Shown here piece by piece: positions 34,946 to 44,832 of a stretch of DNA of 64,000 nucleotides. The stretch lies in NCBI GenBank assembly GCA_027563935.2, contig JANVAS020000203.1, positions 7,440,001 to 7,504,000 of the forward strand. Direction: 5' to 3'. Each line of letters starts with the position of its first letter. Positions within the stretch are counted from its first letter, which is position 1. The stretch is from Costus lasius. Its lineage: Eukaryota; Streptophyta; Magnoliopsida; Zingiberales; Costaceae. A program made the position numbers and the translations under genes. The notes beneath the pieces were generated by a model. That model worked only from the letters and a program-made list of their open reading frames with translations. It was not told where the DNA came from and did no database searches.

Positions 34946-36569
34946 GAGGTTGCGAGCCTCAAACGATGTTTTTCATGCTTTTCGATGCACACATGCCATG
35001 ATGTAATTTTCATAAATTGCATATGCCATGATCATATGATTTTTCTTAAAGTAGAGAAATTAAAGTTTCTTTTCTCCTATCCTCTTTGTCAATTTTTTTT
35101 GGATCTTTGGATTATTTTTCTTGGTCGATTTAAGATCAAAGGCACACGTGATTTTGTCAAGTAGGATGGGCATTGTGTCTTCGGACTGGCCGAGTCTCTT
35201 GATTTGACAAAATTGCCAGCCGAAAGGATCCATAAAATCACCTTAAAAAATTGATCGCAAATAACTAAAAGATTTGTGATAAAAGGATGAGGAAAAGAGA
35301 CTTGTTTTATGAGAAACTAAATTTTAAGATTTTAGGTTTTTCATGAGCATGTAGAATTGCATGAGTAAGTGATCATGAGTCAAGACCCTTGCATGCCTGT
35401 GATGTATCCTTGTGAGGCCTGCGTGCTGCTTCTCTTTTTTGCTTTAATAAATTAAGAAGAAGATTAGGGTGGCGCATATCACTTGGTGCTTTGGCGCATG
35501 CATCTACCTTGATGGCGCATGCATGCTATGTGGCGCAAGTTGGCATGGCCGAACCATTTGGGTTTGGGAGCTACCTATCTAGGCCCCTTGCATGATGGCG
35601 CATCTTCCTTGGAGGAAGACCATGGCATTGGCCGAACCCATGAGTGTGCATCTGGGGTTTTCCCTAAAGACACCTCTAGGGTTTGCGAGCTAAACCATGG
35701 TGAGAAGGACCTTGGAGCAAACCTTGAAGATCAAGCTAGAGGTCGGCTAGGTTAGGTCTTGTTATGGGGGCTTGAATCCTTGGTCAAGAGTTGAACCCCT
35801 TCTTGGCATGGGTCGGTTCAATGTCTTGAATAGGCTATGAATACATCATCCCTTTACTGCTTTCATTATCTGCTAGAGCATGCCTGCAATGTTGTTATCG
35901 TTATGTTATCACTATAGGATCACATGCCTGTAATGTTAGACATAAGATAAAACTGAGTTGATGAGACCACAAAAACCCTCACTAAAATATCAAGTCAAGT
36001 AGCCTTCTAATGTGTAGCCCTCATCAAGCTATCGATCAGTGGTGTTGTGAACTGTTTCCCTACCTCGTGGGACACACCCACTTATCTTTAGAAGGTGTGT
36101 GGTGGCAATGGTTTCTCCAGTCCGTTTTAACCAGGCGCACCTTCGCAAGGAAACTGTTGGCCCTGGGCATAACGATTAGGGATGGACTTGACTAGAATTT
36201 CATATGTGATAGGCACATGATGAAACTCTAGAGGCATCATTGAGAGGTTGGGATTTCATGCTGTATCCAGCCCTTGCTGGACATGAAATGCCTAAACTGT
36301 CTCAATAAGGGCAATTACTTAGAGCAATCGGCTGGCGTGCCCACCTTAGGAAGCATCGGTTACTTTGTGCATCTCATCCCACCCTCGTGGGACGCAAAGC
36401 CCTGTGTGGAGTAAGGATCTCATCTCACTAGGAAATCTCAGATTTCCATTTTGACTTTGTGGGTTGTCATTCTGATCAAAATAGTGAGAGCCATGGTCAT
36501 TTAAAATAAGTCAAGTTTAAATGATCTAAAGGTAGTACTGATCTGCTATTTCTTGGTTGCTGTAGAACA
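34946..36569 (+). other. I leader
   Basis: Untranslated leader homologous to the reverse complement of F's leader (17990-19455). No gene is seen. A TTTCTTGGTTGCTGTAG tract that looks like a 3' splice site lies just before the gag start. Confidence 0.7.
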
Positions 36570-37034
36570 ATGGCTGTGAACAATGGCAGATGGTCACTGT
36601 GATCTATCCTAGAAAGGGATAAGTTGGTTGGATCCAACTTACTGGATTGATATATGAACTTGAGAATCGTGCTCAAGCTTAAGAGGAAGCTCTATGTCCT
36701 TGAGCAGCCTATTCCTGAGCCATTTCCATGCTCGGCCTTAGCGGCTGAGAGCAATGCTTATGATAAGGATCAGGCTGATACTTTAGAGGTTGCTAATTTG
36801 ATGCTAACCAACATGTCACCTGAATTTAGAGGGAAATATGATTCTAAGTGTGCCTCTGAGATTATTTCTACTCTAAGGCAGCTCTTTGATGAATTGGTTG
36901 AGCTCAACCCTCCAAAAGTAGATATTTAGTGTGGTGAGTCGAAAGGTTTGACCAAAGAACTGAAATTAAAGATGGAAAGAGTAAGGAATAACAAATGCTA
37001 TTCGTGTGGAGGGCCACCTCACATGTTGAAGGAC
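36570..37034 (+). pseudogene. I gag remnant (Ty1/copia)
   Basis: ATG at 36570 begins MAVNNGRWSL and the same frame can be followed to 37034 through three stop codons (TGA after codon 10, TGA near 36648, TAG at 36927). Recognisable pieces are the N-terminal copia Gag block (NLRIVL, RKLYVLEQPIPEP), a CLMLA-like ANLMLTNMSPE segment, and a zinc knuckle CYSCGGPPHMLKD whose last Cys codon is now supplied by the inserted LTR. The stretch between the N-terminal block and the knuckle is much shorter than in A, so about 100 or more codons are deleted. Non-functional. Confidence 0.85.
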
Positions 37035-38754
37035 TGTTGGAGTATGCCCTTAAGGCTAATGTTTGAGGCCTTGGGATTGTATAAGTATCATGTAATAAAC
37101 TCTTATGTTTATAAAGGCATGGTTATTATTCAGGTTGTTACCTTGTCTGCAATAATAAGTGTACTACTGAATAATGTCTCAAAGCTGTTCAGCTAGGCTG
37201 ACAGGCTCTATGTCCTTAGTCGAGATATCTTGGTGAACATGAGACAGCCTTGATATGATTGAGACTAATATGTGTGCTAATCTTATAGGATGCTTCGAGC
37301 ATGGAATAAGATGTAGAATCATGGGTACATTGGATGTACTGGACAGACCCTTCTAGGATATTCAATTGTTTGTCACAATGTGAATAATCCTTGATAGCAG
37401 CAAGTGGCACATGTCCTTCGACTTGAGATCACTTGTGTTTCTAAATGATGATTGTCATTGTTTTGAGGTAGTTCAATATCATTTGAAACATAATGATTAT
37501 AGACTATCTTGGATGATGAGCTTGAGTCAGGTTAGGACACTAGTGATAGATAAAGGATTGCCATCTCCTTGTTCAAGGAGTGTGATGTTCTAAAGGGCCC
37601 CCCTGTATGAGATGATTGAGATAGTGTATGGCCATACCCAGATGACTATGATCATCTGATCTAATCATGCTCATCATATTGGAGTTACAGGCTTGACATG
37701 CTTGTCCAATAAGAACATCCAGTGGCAAAGGAAACATGCATGCCTCGTGAGTTTGATTCACACTTATGCTGTGGTTTGGGTGTAGTCTTGGAAGACTCTT
37801 TCCTTTATATCGGGAGACAGTGATGTGTTGCTAGATACCCCTCACTGATCGTGATAACGTAAGTTATCGTTACCGACATTTAAAGGAAACCCTCAGGGTC
37901 GCACAATTTGATGATATGGCTTACTTGAGTCAGATCGTGTGGACTGAATCGTTTCGGTTCAGTTTAAAGGAGTTTAAACTCTGATTGTAAGTGAGATCCA
38001 GTCTGATCATGTTTGATTGATTAGGGCTTGAGATCAGTAAGCTTCGATCGAGAGTATTGATGCAAGATCGGTGAGATCAAGAGCATCATGAGATGAACGG
38101 TTAGATTGGAAACCTTAGGGTTTGGTTGATCTAGACCGATTGGCTTGGTTTGGTCTTTGAACCAAATTGGTTTGGACCAATTTGGATTGAACCGGTTCAC
38201 ATGGGTGAACCCATGGTTCGATCCATAAAGCGTTTTGGGCGGTTTGCTAGAAGTGAGAACGCATGGCTTAATAGATTTTCCATTTTTGGAAAGTCATTGA
38301 GCGCATGTCTCCTTGAAACGCCAAAAACGGCTTGAAGGCTCATTGAACTCTTGTCTCCTTGCTCTTGCTCGATGAGACTTGAGAGAATTTGGGTGTGGAC
38401 GACAAGAGAAGGACCGGCCAACCAAAGGAAGTGATCATCTCTTCTCTTTACTCGATCAAGGACAACTCTTGGAACCTTGCTAGCACAAGGAGCACCAAGG
38501 AAGTGAGCGCATCCTCATCTTGTGTGCGCATCTTGTGGAGGAGACCCCTATTCGATCTCTTCTTCCAAGCCGACCTCCAACTCTAAGGCTATGGTATAGA
38601 TCTAACTCATTCAAGTTGATCATATGCTCATGCTAAAATCGTTGAAAACACATGCTTCCGCTATCAAAGTTATGCGCCACCCCCTTTAGTGTTTTCGCCC
38701 CCCTCTTGAAAGGGGTTTCACATGCTTGCGCTCCCCCTTGAAGGGGACCCTACA
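37035..38754 (+). repeat. A 5' LTR (1720 bp)
   Basis: It starts TGTTGGAGTATGCCC and ends GACCCTACA. It has a candidate TATA box TTTATAAAGG near 37109. Two GC-rich inverted repeats sit at its 3' end (38700-38715 and 38734-38746). Confidence 0.92.
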
Positions 38755-38756
38755 AT

Positions 38757-38768
38757 TGGTATCAGAGC
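38757..38768 (+). other. Primer-binding site of A (tRNA-iMet)
   Basis: TGGTATCAGAGC, two bases after the LTR. Confidence 0.9.
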
Positions 38769-40539
38769 TATGTTGAAGCATGTTAATATGATTGCTTGAT
38801 ATTTCCGTGATCCATGTTTGCGCATCTTCATGTATGCTTAGATCTTGTTCACATGCGAAAATTGACATGCTATTTCTCCATGCGAAAGTAAGATGTTTAC
38901 TTATCTAGGCGCATGTTGTTTGTTCATGATGTCGCATGTCTTGAGTTGGCGCTTAGTTTATGTTGTTTTATCAAACAAAACCCTAACTTGCGCGCCTATG
39001 ACTAGATCTAAAGTGCCACCTACTATAAACCCTTAGATGGGTTGATGGGGCTGAAGTCACCTCTAGGTTAGATCAAACTAGTCTGATCAGACCATCTGAC
39101 AGCCTAGATGGATCGACCAGATGGCACCTGTGCGCAAGCACGAGGTGGCCATAGGTCGATTGCATCTTAGGCGTGTAGCGAGGTCTGGTTGAGACAACCA
39201 ATGAACACTCTTGAGTTAGGCCCGGGGTCACACCCGCTTGCCAGAACTCTTGTTGGTTGTTCAGCCCTTAGCGCATGCATGGTTGACCATTAGGTCAACT
39301 CGGGTCAGTTAGGACTCGGTGCATGCAAGGGCATAGGATCTAACTAGATGGATGAGTGGATCCCTATCAATGTACCATTGTAAGGTTGTAGGGCACATAA
39401 GGAAGTTAAAATTGATGCCTATGGGGTTTTCAAAATTTAATTTCTTGATTGGATCACATGATGATTGAGACCATATGCTTGTTTATTTATTCTTATGTGG
39501 GTTGCCCTATTGTGTGCTGTGTTGGGGCCTGCGTGCCTGGTTAATTATAAGTTAATATTATTGTGATCTGCGAATCACATTTTTTATTAATCTATTGTAT
39601 AATTGACCTGCGAGTCAAAGCTTGTCTAGATAGATCAAAATGTTTTTGATTAGACAAGGGCATAAAAGCACACATCCAAGAGGGGCATTCAGCTGGTGGC
39701 GCACCTGAGGTGCTCTTGGCGCTAGGGCCCTGGGTTGGACCAGATGAGATGCAAAAGAGCTCAAGTGAAGACTTAAGTAAAATTAAGGTCTTACTAGGAT
39801 TCATGGGCTTTTACCACATAAGATCATGCTTTCTATTTATTGCTTATATAATTAGAATTGCATGTGTTTATCTTCTGCTATCACCATAGGACTTGCATGA
39901 TAGTGAAGAAGATAAAAGACCGTTAAAATCCAACGCTAATATATCAAGCACGTAATGCCTTCTGGCGCGAAACCTCACTGTTCTGACTATCGTTGGAGCC
40001 GTGTTGAACCCACTCAGTGGGCACGTCCATCTATCTTCAGACAGTGCGGGATTACACCTGCGTGTTACAGAGTAGGGATTTATCCCTTCTCGTTGCTCAG
40101 CATAGCACGTGGTGGTCCAGGGAGTAGGTCAGGTCAGCTTGACCATGTAGACTACATATGTGGCGCATATGGTAGTGCATGGAGGCAGCCATCTGTGGGG
40201 TCAGAGACTGTGTTGTACCAACTCAGTTGGCACAGTCTGCTGGATTGCCCAGATGAAGGGGAATCGCACGGGTTGGCGATTCGCTGGGACAGCCTACCAA
40301 AAATTAATGCTTGTCATCTCTGTGCATCTTATCTCGCCTGAGCGGGACGCGGAGACCAAGTATGAAATCTGGATCCCATCTCACTAAAAGAGTGTTACTC
40401 TTTCGGACTGTTTTCTGGATTTTTCAGTCAGACAAAATAGTGAGAAAAAGAATCTTTCTTAAAGTCCTGGATTGATTCTGAACATTGATACTGACCTTGC
40501 TGTTCTTGCTTGTTGTAGATTCCTGCAGCAACGAACACC
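38769..40539 (+). other. A leader
   Basis: Long untranslated leader with many ATGs and no conserved frame. A TTGCTTGTTGTAG tract, like a 3' splice site, ends at 40518, 21 bases before the gag ATG. It is conserved in B. A possible 5' splice site, AAAGTAAGATG, is at about 38884. Confidence 0.65.
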
Positions 40540-43500
40540 ATGAGCTTCAATGTGCGATCCCTACTGGAAAGGGAGAAGTTTGCTGGGCCGAACTTCTCTG
40601 ACTGGTTCGGACACCTTAAGATCGTTCCTAAGGCAGAGAGGAAACTGTATGTCCTCGAGACGGCGATACCGCCGCAGCCCGCTGCGAACGCCGCAAGGGC
40701 GGTTCGTGATGCCTATGAAAAGCACGTCAATGATAGCATTGATGTCGCTTGCCTGATGCTAGCGTCTATGACGCCACCGCTGCAGCGTCAGCATGAGGAT
40801 ATGTCGGCTATAGAGATTATAGCGAACCTCAAGATGCTGTATGCTGCACAGGCGAGGACAGAACGCTATAATCTGACGAAGCTCTTCTTTCAGAGCAAAC
40901 TGGCTGAAGGGAGCCCAGTGGGAGCTCACGTGCTCAAGATGATTGGGCACAAGGAGGCTCTGGAGAAACTGGGGCATACCGTCAACCAGGAGCTTGCTGT
41001 AGATATTATTCTGCAGTCTCTTCCGCCTTCTTTCGATGCGTTCATCATTAACTTTAATATGAACAAAATCGATTGTACGCCGGCAGAGCTGCTGAATATG
41101 CTCTTGACTACTGAGGAAACTCTGAAGGGCAAGCCTTCAACCTCTGTCTTAATGGTTCCTTTTAGGAACAAGAAGAAGGGGAAGAAGGGCAAGGCCCCTG
41201 TCAAGAACTACAGTAAGGCTCTGAAACAGAAGGTCAAGCGGTCCAAGGACAACAGGTGTTTCCACTGTGGCCAGCTGGGTCACTGGAAAAAGGACTGTAA
41301 AGCGCTCCAAGGAGATAAGAGGGGAAGCATCGCTTCTGGCTCAGGTATATACGTGACGGAAGTCATGGTTTCATCTTCTTCTATTTCATGGGTGTTGGAC
41401 ACTGCATGTGGAGTTCACATTTGTTCAAATGTACAGGAACTCAAGAGAAGAAGGCAGGTGGGACAGCATGAGGTAGACCTACGCGTTGGAAACGGGGCAC
41501 GGGTTGCTGCTGTTGCTGTAGGAGACTATTTCATTTCTTTACCATCTGGCATTGTATTGGAATTAAACAATTGTTATTTTGTACCGAGTATCACCAAGAA
41601 TATTATCTCTATTCCTGCTCTTGTCAGGAAAGGATTTGCCTTTGAATGCAATATTTCAAAGTGTGTTTTATCTGTAGATAATATTGTGTATGCAACTGGT
41701 TCAATTAACAATGGGTTATACATGTTGGACATGGAAAATTCTATACAAAACATTGATAATAAGAAAGCCAAGTATGCTGATGACAGCACCTTGCTATGGC
41801 ATAGTCGTTTAGGCCATATAAACGAGAAACGCATTAAGCGGTTGCATGATCATGGACTGCTGGGATCTTTCTCCTACGAGGAGTTTGATACATGCAAAGC
41901 TTGTTTGATGGGTAAAATGACGAAGTCTCCTTTTCCTAACAAAGGTCAAAGGGCTTCAGGTTTACTTGACCTCATACACAGTGATGTGTGTGGGCCATTT
42001 AGTAAACATGCCAGAGGTGGCTATCAGTACTTCATTACCTTTACTGATGATTTCAGTAGGTATGGATATGTCTATCTAATGAGACATAAAAGTGAATCTT
42101 TTGACAAGTTCAAAGAGTTCAAAAATGAAGTACAAAATCAGTTAGGCCGAAATATCAAGGCACTTCGTTCTGATCGAGGTGGAGAATACCTAAGTCGAGA
42201 ATTTACTGACTATCTGAAAGAGTGTGGGATTATCTCACAGCTCACTCCGCCAGGAACACCGCAATGGAATGGTGTGTCCGAGAGGAGAAATAGAACGTTA
42301 CTTGACATGGTTCGTTCTATGATGAGTCAGGCTACTCTTCCATACTCCTTTTGGGGTTTTGCACTGGAAACAGCTGCAAAGGTACTAAACCGAGTGCCAT
42401 CCAAGGCAGTTTCAAAGACGCCATATGAGTTATGGTATGGGAAACAGCCTAGCTTGACATTTATCAGGATCTGGGGTTGCGAGGCTTATGTCAAAAAGCT
42501 CGCCTCTAGGAAACTGGAGAGCAGATCTGAGAAATGCATCTTTGTCGGTTACCCTACGGAAACTAAGGGTTATTATTTCTACGATCCCAAAGAGAACAAG
42601 GTTTTTGTTGCTCGGACGGCCATATTTCTTGAGAAGGAATTTCTTCTGCAAGAGGCCAGTGGGAGAGAAATAAAGCTGGATGAGAATCCAGAGGGAGGAC
42701 AAAGTAGTCAAGTGCAGTTGGATGAGCCAGAGCCAGTGGATCAGGTTATTGAACAACCTGAGGCTCAGATAACACGGGAACCGCGAAGATCGGGTAGGAT
42801 CCGTCGACAGCCTGAGCGCTATGACGGAGTCTACATCATTGATAATGATGAACCCCTCACTTATGCGGATGCGGTCAGTGGACCGGAGTCAGCTAGATGG
42901 CTTGATGCTATGCGAGCCGAGATGGACTCCATGTCAGATAACCAAGTCTGGGATTTGGTTGATCCGCCTCCGGGAGTAATCCCTATAGGCTGTAAATGGA
43001 TCTTCAAGAAGAAGATTGACATGGATGGTAACGTGGTTACCTATAAAGGCAGGCTAGTTGCGAAAGGTTTCAAACAAATCTACGGGATAGATTATGATGA
43101 AACTTTCTCTCCTGTAGCCATGTTTAAGTCTATTCGGATTCTTTTCGCTATAGCTGCATATTATGATTATGAGATCTGGCAGATGGATGTGAAGACAGCT
43201 TTCCTTAATGGAAATCTGGATGAGGATGTGTATATGACACAACCGGAAGGTTTCACTAATCCAGCAGATCGTCATAAAATATGCAAGTTAAAGAAATCCA
43301 TTTATGGACTTAAACAAGCATCTAGAAGCTGGAACATTCGTTTTGATGAATCAATCTCTGAGTTTGGTTTCATCAAGAACGAGGATGACCCGTGTGTATA
43401 TAAGAGGTTTAGTGGGAACGTAATTACATTCCTAATCCTCTACGTCGATGATATCTTAATCATTGGAAACGATATTCCTGAACTGCATGCGGTTAAAGCA

Positions 43501-44424
43501 TGGTTAGGAAAATGTTTCCAGATGAAAGATCTAGGAGAAGCAGCCTATGTGTTAGGTGTGAAGATCTACCGGGATAGATCTAAGAGGCTTCTCAGGCTGT
43601 GCCAAAGTACTTACATCGATAAAGTCCTGGAGAGATTCCATTTAGAGAAGTCTAAACGTGGATATCTTCCAGTCAGACATGGTCTGAATCTTTCGAAGAG
43701 TCAGTGTCCACAAACACAGACTGAGAAAGATGAAATGGACAATACGCCTTATGCTTCGGCTATTGGGTCCATTATGTATGCGATGTTATGTACTCGCCCA
43801 GACGTCGCTTACGGGTTAAGCGTGACCAGTCGATTCCAAAGTAATCCAGGACAGGCGCACTGGATTGCAGTCAAGAACATTATAAAATATCTGCGGAGGA
43901 CCAAAGATATGTTCTTGATATATGGTGGTCAGGAAGAACTCAGTATAGAGGGATATACTGACGCTTCGTTCCAGTCAGACCAGGATGATTTCCGATCGCA
44001 ATCAGGCTATGTCTTTAGCTTGAATGGTGGAGCAGTGGTGTGGAAGAGTTTCAAACAGTCATCTGTTGCTGATTCCACAACAGAAGCCGAGTATGTTGCA
44101 GCCTCGGAAGCATCCAAGGAGGCAGTGTGGATTCGTAAGTTCGTGAGAGAACTTGGTGTTGTTCCTTCGAGTGCAGATCCTTTGGTTATCTTCTGTGATA
44201 ACACTGGAGCAATCGCACAAGCAAAGGAACCACGGTCGCACCAGAAGTCCAAGCACATACAGAGACGGTTTCACTTGATCCGGGAGATCATTGATCGAGG
44301 CGAGATCAAAATATGCAAGGTTCATACAGACGACAATCTGGCTGACCCGCTTACCAAGCCTCTGGCGCAGCAGAAGCATGAGAAGCACTGTAATAATATG
44401 GGTTTGAGGTTTCTCAACCATTAG
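40540..44424 (+). CDS. A gag-pol polyprotein (Ty1/copia), intact, 1294 aa
   Basis: A single uninterrupted frame from ATG (context ACACCATGAG) to TAG, length typical of plant copia. Gag (about 1-235) has the FSDWFGHLKIV block and a CCHC knuckle C240-C253 (CFHCGQLGHWKKDC). The protease motif is D287-T288-A289 (LDTACGVHIC), where the usual third residue is Gly. Integrase has H421, H426, C452, C455 and the D482, D545, E581 triad with the classic 35-residue spacing. Reverse transcriptase (about 800-1060) has FLNGNLDEDVYM and Y968-V-D-D971. RNase H begins near D1141 (GYTDASFQSD) and runs to the end (HNNLADPLTKPL-like tail). It would package its RNA in virus-like particles, process itself, copy RNA to cDNA and integrate it. 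It shows no lesion in the coding sequence, so it is the best donor candidate in the window. Confidence 0.96.
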   Translation: MSFNVRSLLEREKFAGPNFSDWFGHLKIVPKAERKLYVLETAIPPQPAANAARAVRDAYEKHVNDSIDVACLMLASMTPPLQRQHEDMSAIEIIANLKMLYAAQARTERYNLTKLFFQSKLAEGSPVGAHVLKMIGHKEALEKLGHTVNQELAVDIILQSLPPSFDAFIINFNMNKIDCTPAELLNMLLTTEETLKGKPSTSVLMVPFRNKKKGKKGKAPVKNYSKALKQKVKRSKDNRCFHCGQLGHWKKDCKALQGDKRGSIASGSGIYVTEVMVSSSSISWVLDTACGVHICSNVQELKRRRQVGQHEVDLRVGNGARVAAVAVGDYFISLPSGIVLELNNCYFVPSITKNIISIPALVRKGFAFECNISKCVLSVDNIVYATGSINNGLYMLDMENSIQNIDNKKAKYADDSTLLWHSRLGHINEKRIKRLHDHGLLGSFSYEEFDTCKACLMGKMTKSPFPNKGQRASGLLDLIHSDVCGPFSKHARGGYQYFITFTDDFSRYGYVYLMRHKSESFDKFKEFKNEVQNQLGRNIKALRSDRGGEYLSREFTDYLKECGIISQLTPPGTPQWNGVSERRNRTLLDMVRSMMSQATLPYSFWGFALETAAKVLNRVPSKAVSKTPYELWYGKQPSLTFIRIWGCEAYVKKLASRKLESRSEKCIFVGYPTETKGYYFYDPKENKVFVARTAIFLEKEFLLQEASGREIKLDENPEGGQSSQVQLDEPEPVDQVIEQPEAQITREPRRSGRIRRQPERYDGVYIIDNDEPLTYADAVSGPESARWLDAMRAEMDSMSDNQVWDLVDPPPGVIPIGCKWIFKKKIDMDGNVVTYKGRLVAKGFKQIYGIDYDETFSPVAMFKSIRILFAIAAYYDYEIWQMDVKTAFLNGNLDEDVYMTQPEGFTNPADRHKICKLKKSIYGLKQASRSWNIRFDESISEFGFIKNEDDPCVYKRFSGNVITFLILYVDDILIIGNDIPELHAVKAWLGKCFQMKDLGEAAYVLGVKIYRDRSKRLLRLCQSTYIDKVLERFHLEKSKRGYLPVRHGLNLSKSQCPQTQTEKDEMDNTPYASAIGSIMYAMLCTRPDVAYGLSVTSRFQSNPGQAHWIAVKNIIKYLRRTKDMFLIYGGQEELSIEGYTDASFQSDQDDFRSQSGYVFSLNGGAVVWKSFKQSSVADSTTEAEYVAASEASKEAVWIRKFVRELGVVPSSADPLVIFCDNTGAIAQAKEPRSHQKSKHIQRRFHLIREIIDRGEIKICKVHTDDNLADPLTKPLAQQKHEKHCNNMGLRFLNH

Positions 44425-44427
44425 ATT

Positions 44428-44444
44428 AAGTGCAAGTGGGAGAT
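44428..44444 (+). other. Polypurine tract of A
   Basis: AAGTGCAAGTGGGAGAT directly before the 3' LTR fragment. Confidence 0.85.
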
Positions 44445-44548
44445 TGTTGGAGTATGCCCTTAAGGCTAATGTTTGAGGCCTTGGGATTGTATAAGTATCA
44501 TGTAATAAACTCTTATGTTTATAAAGGCATGGTTATTATTCAGGTTGT
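44445..44548 (+). repeat. A 3' LTR, first 104 bp
   Basis: It matches 37035-37138 without a difference by eye, then switches at 44549 to an oppositely oriented family 1 LTR end (TGAAAGAACCCC). Confidence 0.9.
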
Positions 44549-44615
44549 TGAAAGAACCCCTTTCTAGAGGGGGGCGAAACCCAGCATGGCGCATTATAAA
44601 CCCCTTTTTAGAAAA
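44549..44615 (-). repeat. LTR terminus probably belonging to K (minus strand)
   Basis: It begins TGAAAGAACCCC followed by AGAGGGGGGCGAAACCC, and resembles the terminus of the C and B LTRs but with a different sequence and a short deletion. It abuts A's LTR at a clean TG. The simplest reading is the far end of K's 3' LTR, whose middle is missing. Confidence 0.55.
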
Positions 44616-44832
44616 ACAACAACAACATGGTATAACCGCAACCAACATATATGCGCCAATCAACATAACTCTCATACATGCGCAAATATAAACATACTAT
44701 TATCTAGCATACTCGCATGAAGAGATAACATATGTCAAACAAGATCAACATACATGTAGATGCGCAAACATGGATCACATAGTATATCAAGCAATCATAT
44801 GATTATGCTTCAACCGGCGCTCTGATACCAAT
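44616..44832 (-). other. Extra primer site and leader fragment downstream of B 3' LTR
   Basis: It is identical by eye to 58614-58830, the primer site (44819-44830) and first about 217 bases of B's leader. In a simple insertion, target DNA would follow the 3' LTR. The break with K's LTR terminus occurs in a shared TTTTAGAAAAAC context. Confidence 0.85.

Larger units (their letters stand above)
30207..37034 (+). mobile_element. Element I: Ty1/copia family 2, 5' half only, degenerate
   Basis: The order is 5' LTR (30207-34932, interrupted by a solo LTR), primer site at 34934, leader, and a decayed gag that ends where element A is inserted at 37034/37035. The LTR is the plus-strand counterpart of F's, starting TGTTGGTGTATATAC and ending CCCCGGGGTTTCCCAATA. 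The terminal CA has become TA. No pol or 3' LTR of I is in the window; they may lie beyond the right edge. Confidence 0.85.
37035..44548 (+). mobile_element. Element A: Ty1/copia family 1 with intact gag-pol, 3' LTR interrupted
   Basis: The order is 5' LTR (37035-38754), primer site, 1.78-kb leader, a 1294-codon gag-pol, polypurine tract, and the first 104 bp of the 3' LTR (44445-44548). That fragment is identical by eye to the start of the 5' LTR. It is cut where K is inserted; GTTGT at 44544-44548 would be K's target duplication. AGGAC at 37030-37034 would be A's own left duplication. The rest of A's 3' LTR may lie right of the window. Confidence 0.9.

Noticed and set aside
38757..38768. 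TGGTATCAGAGC motifs as possible tRNA genes
   Set aside because: They are 12-base primer sites next to LTRs. No cloverleaf or A/B box is present.
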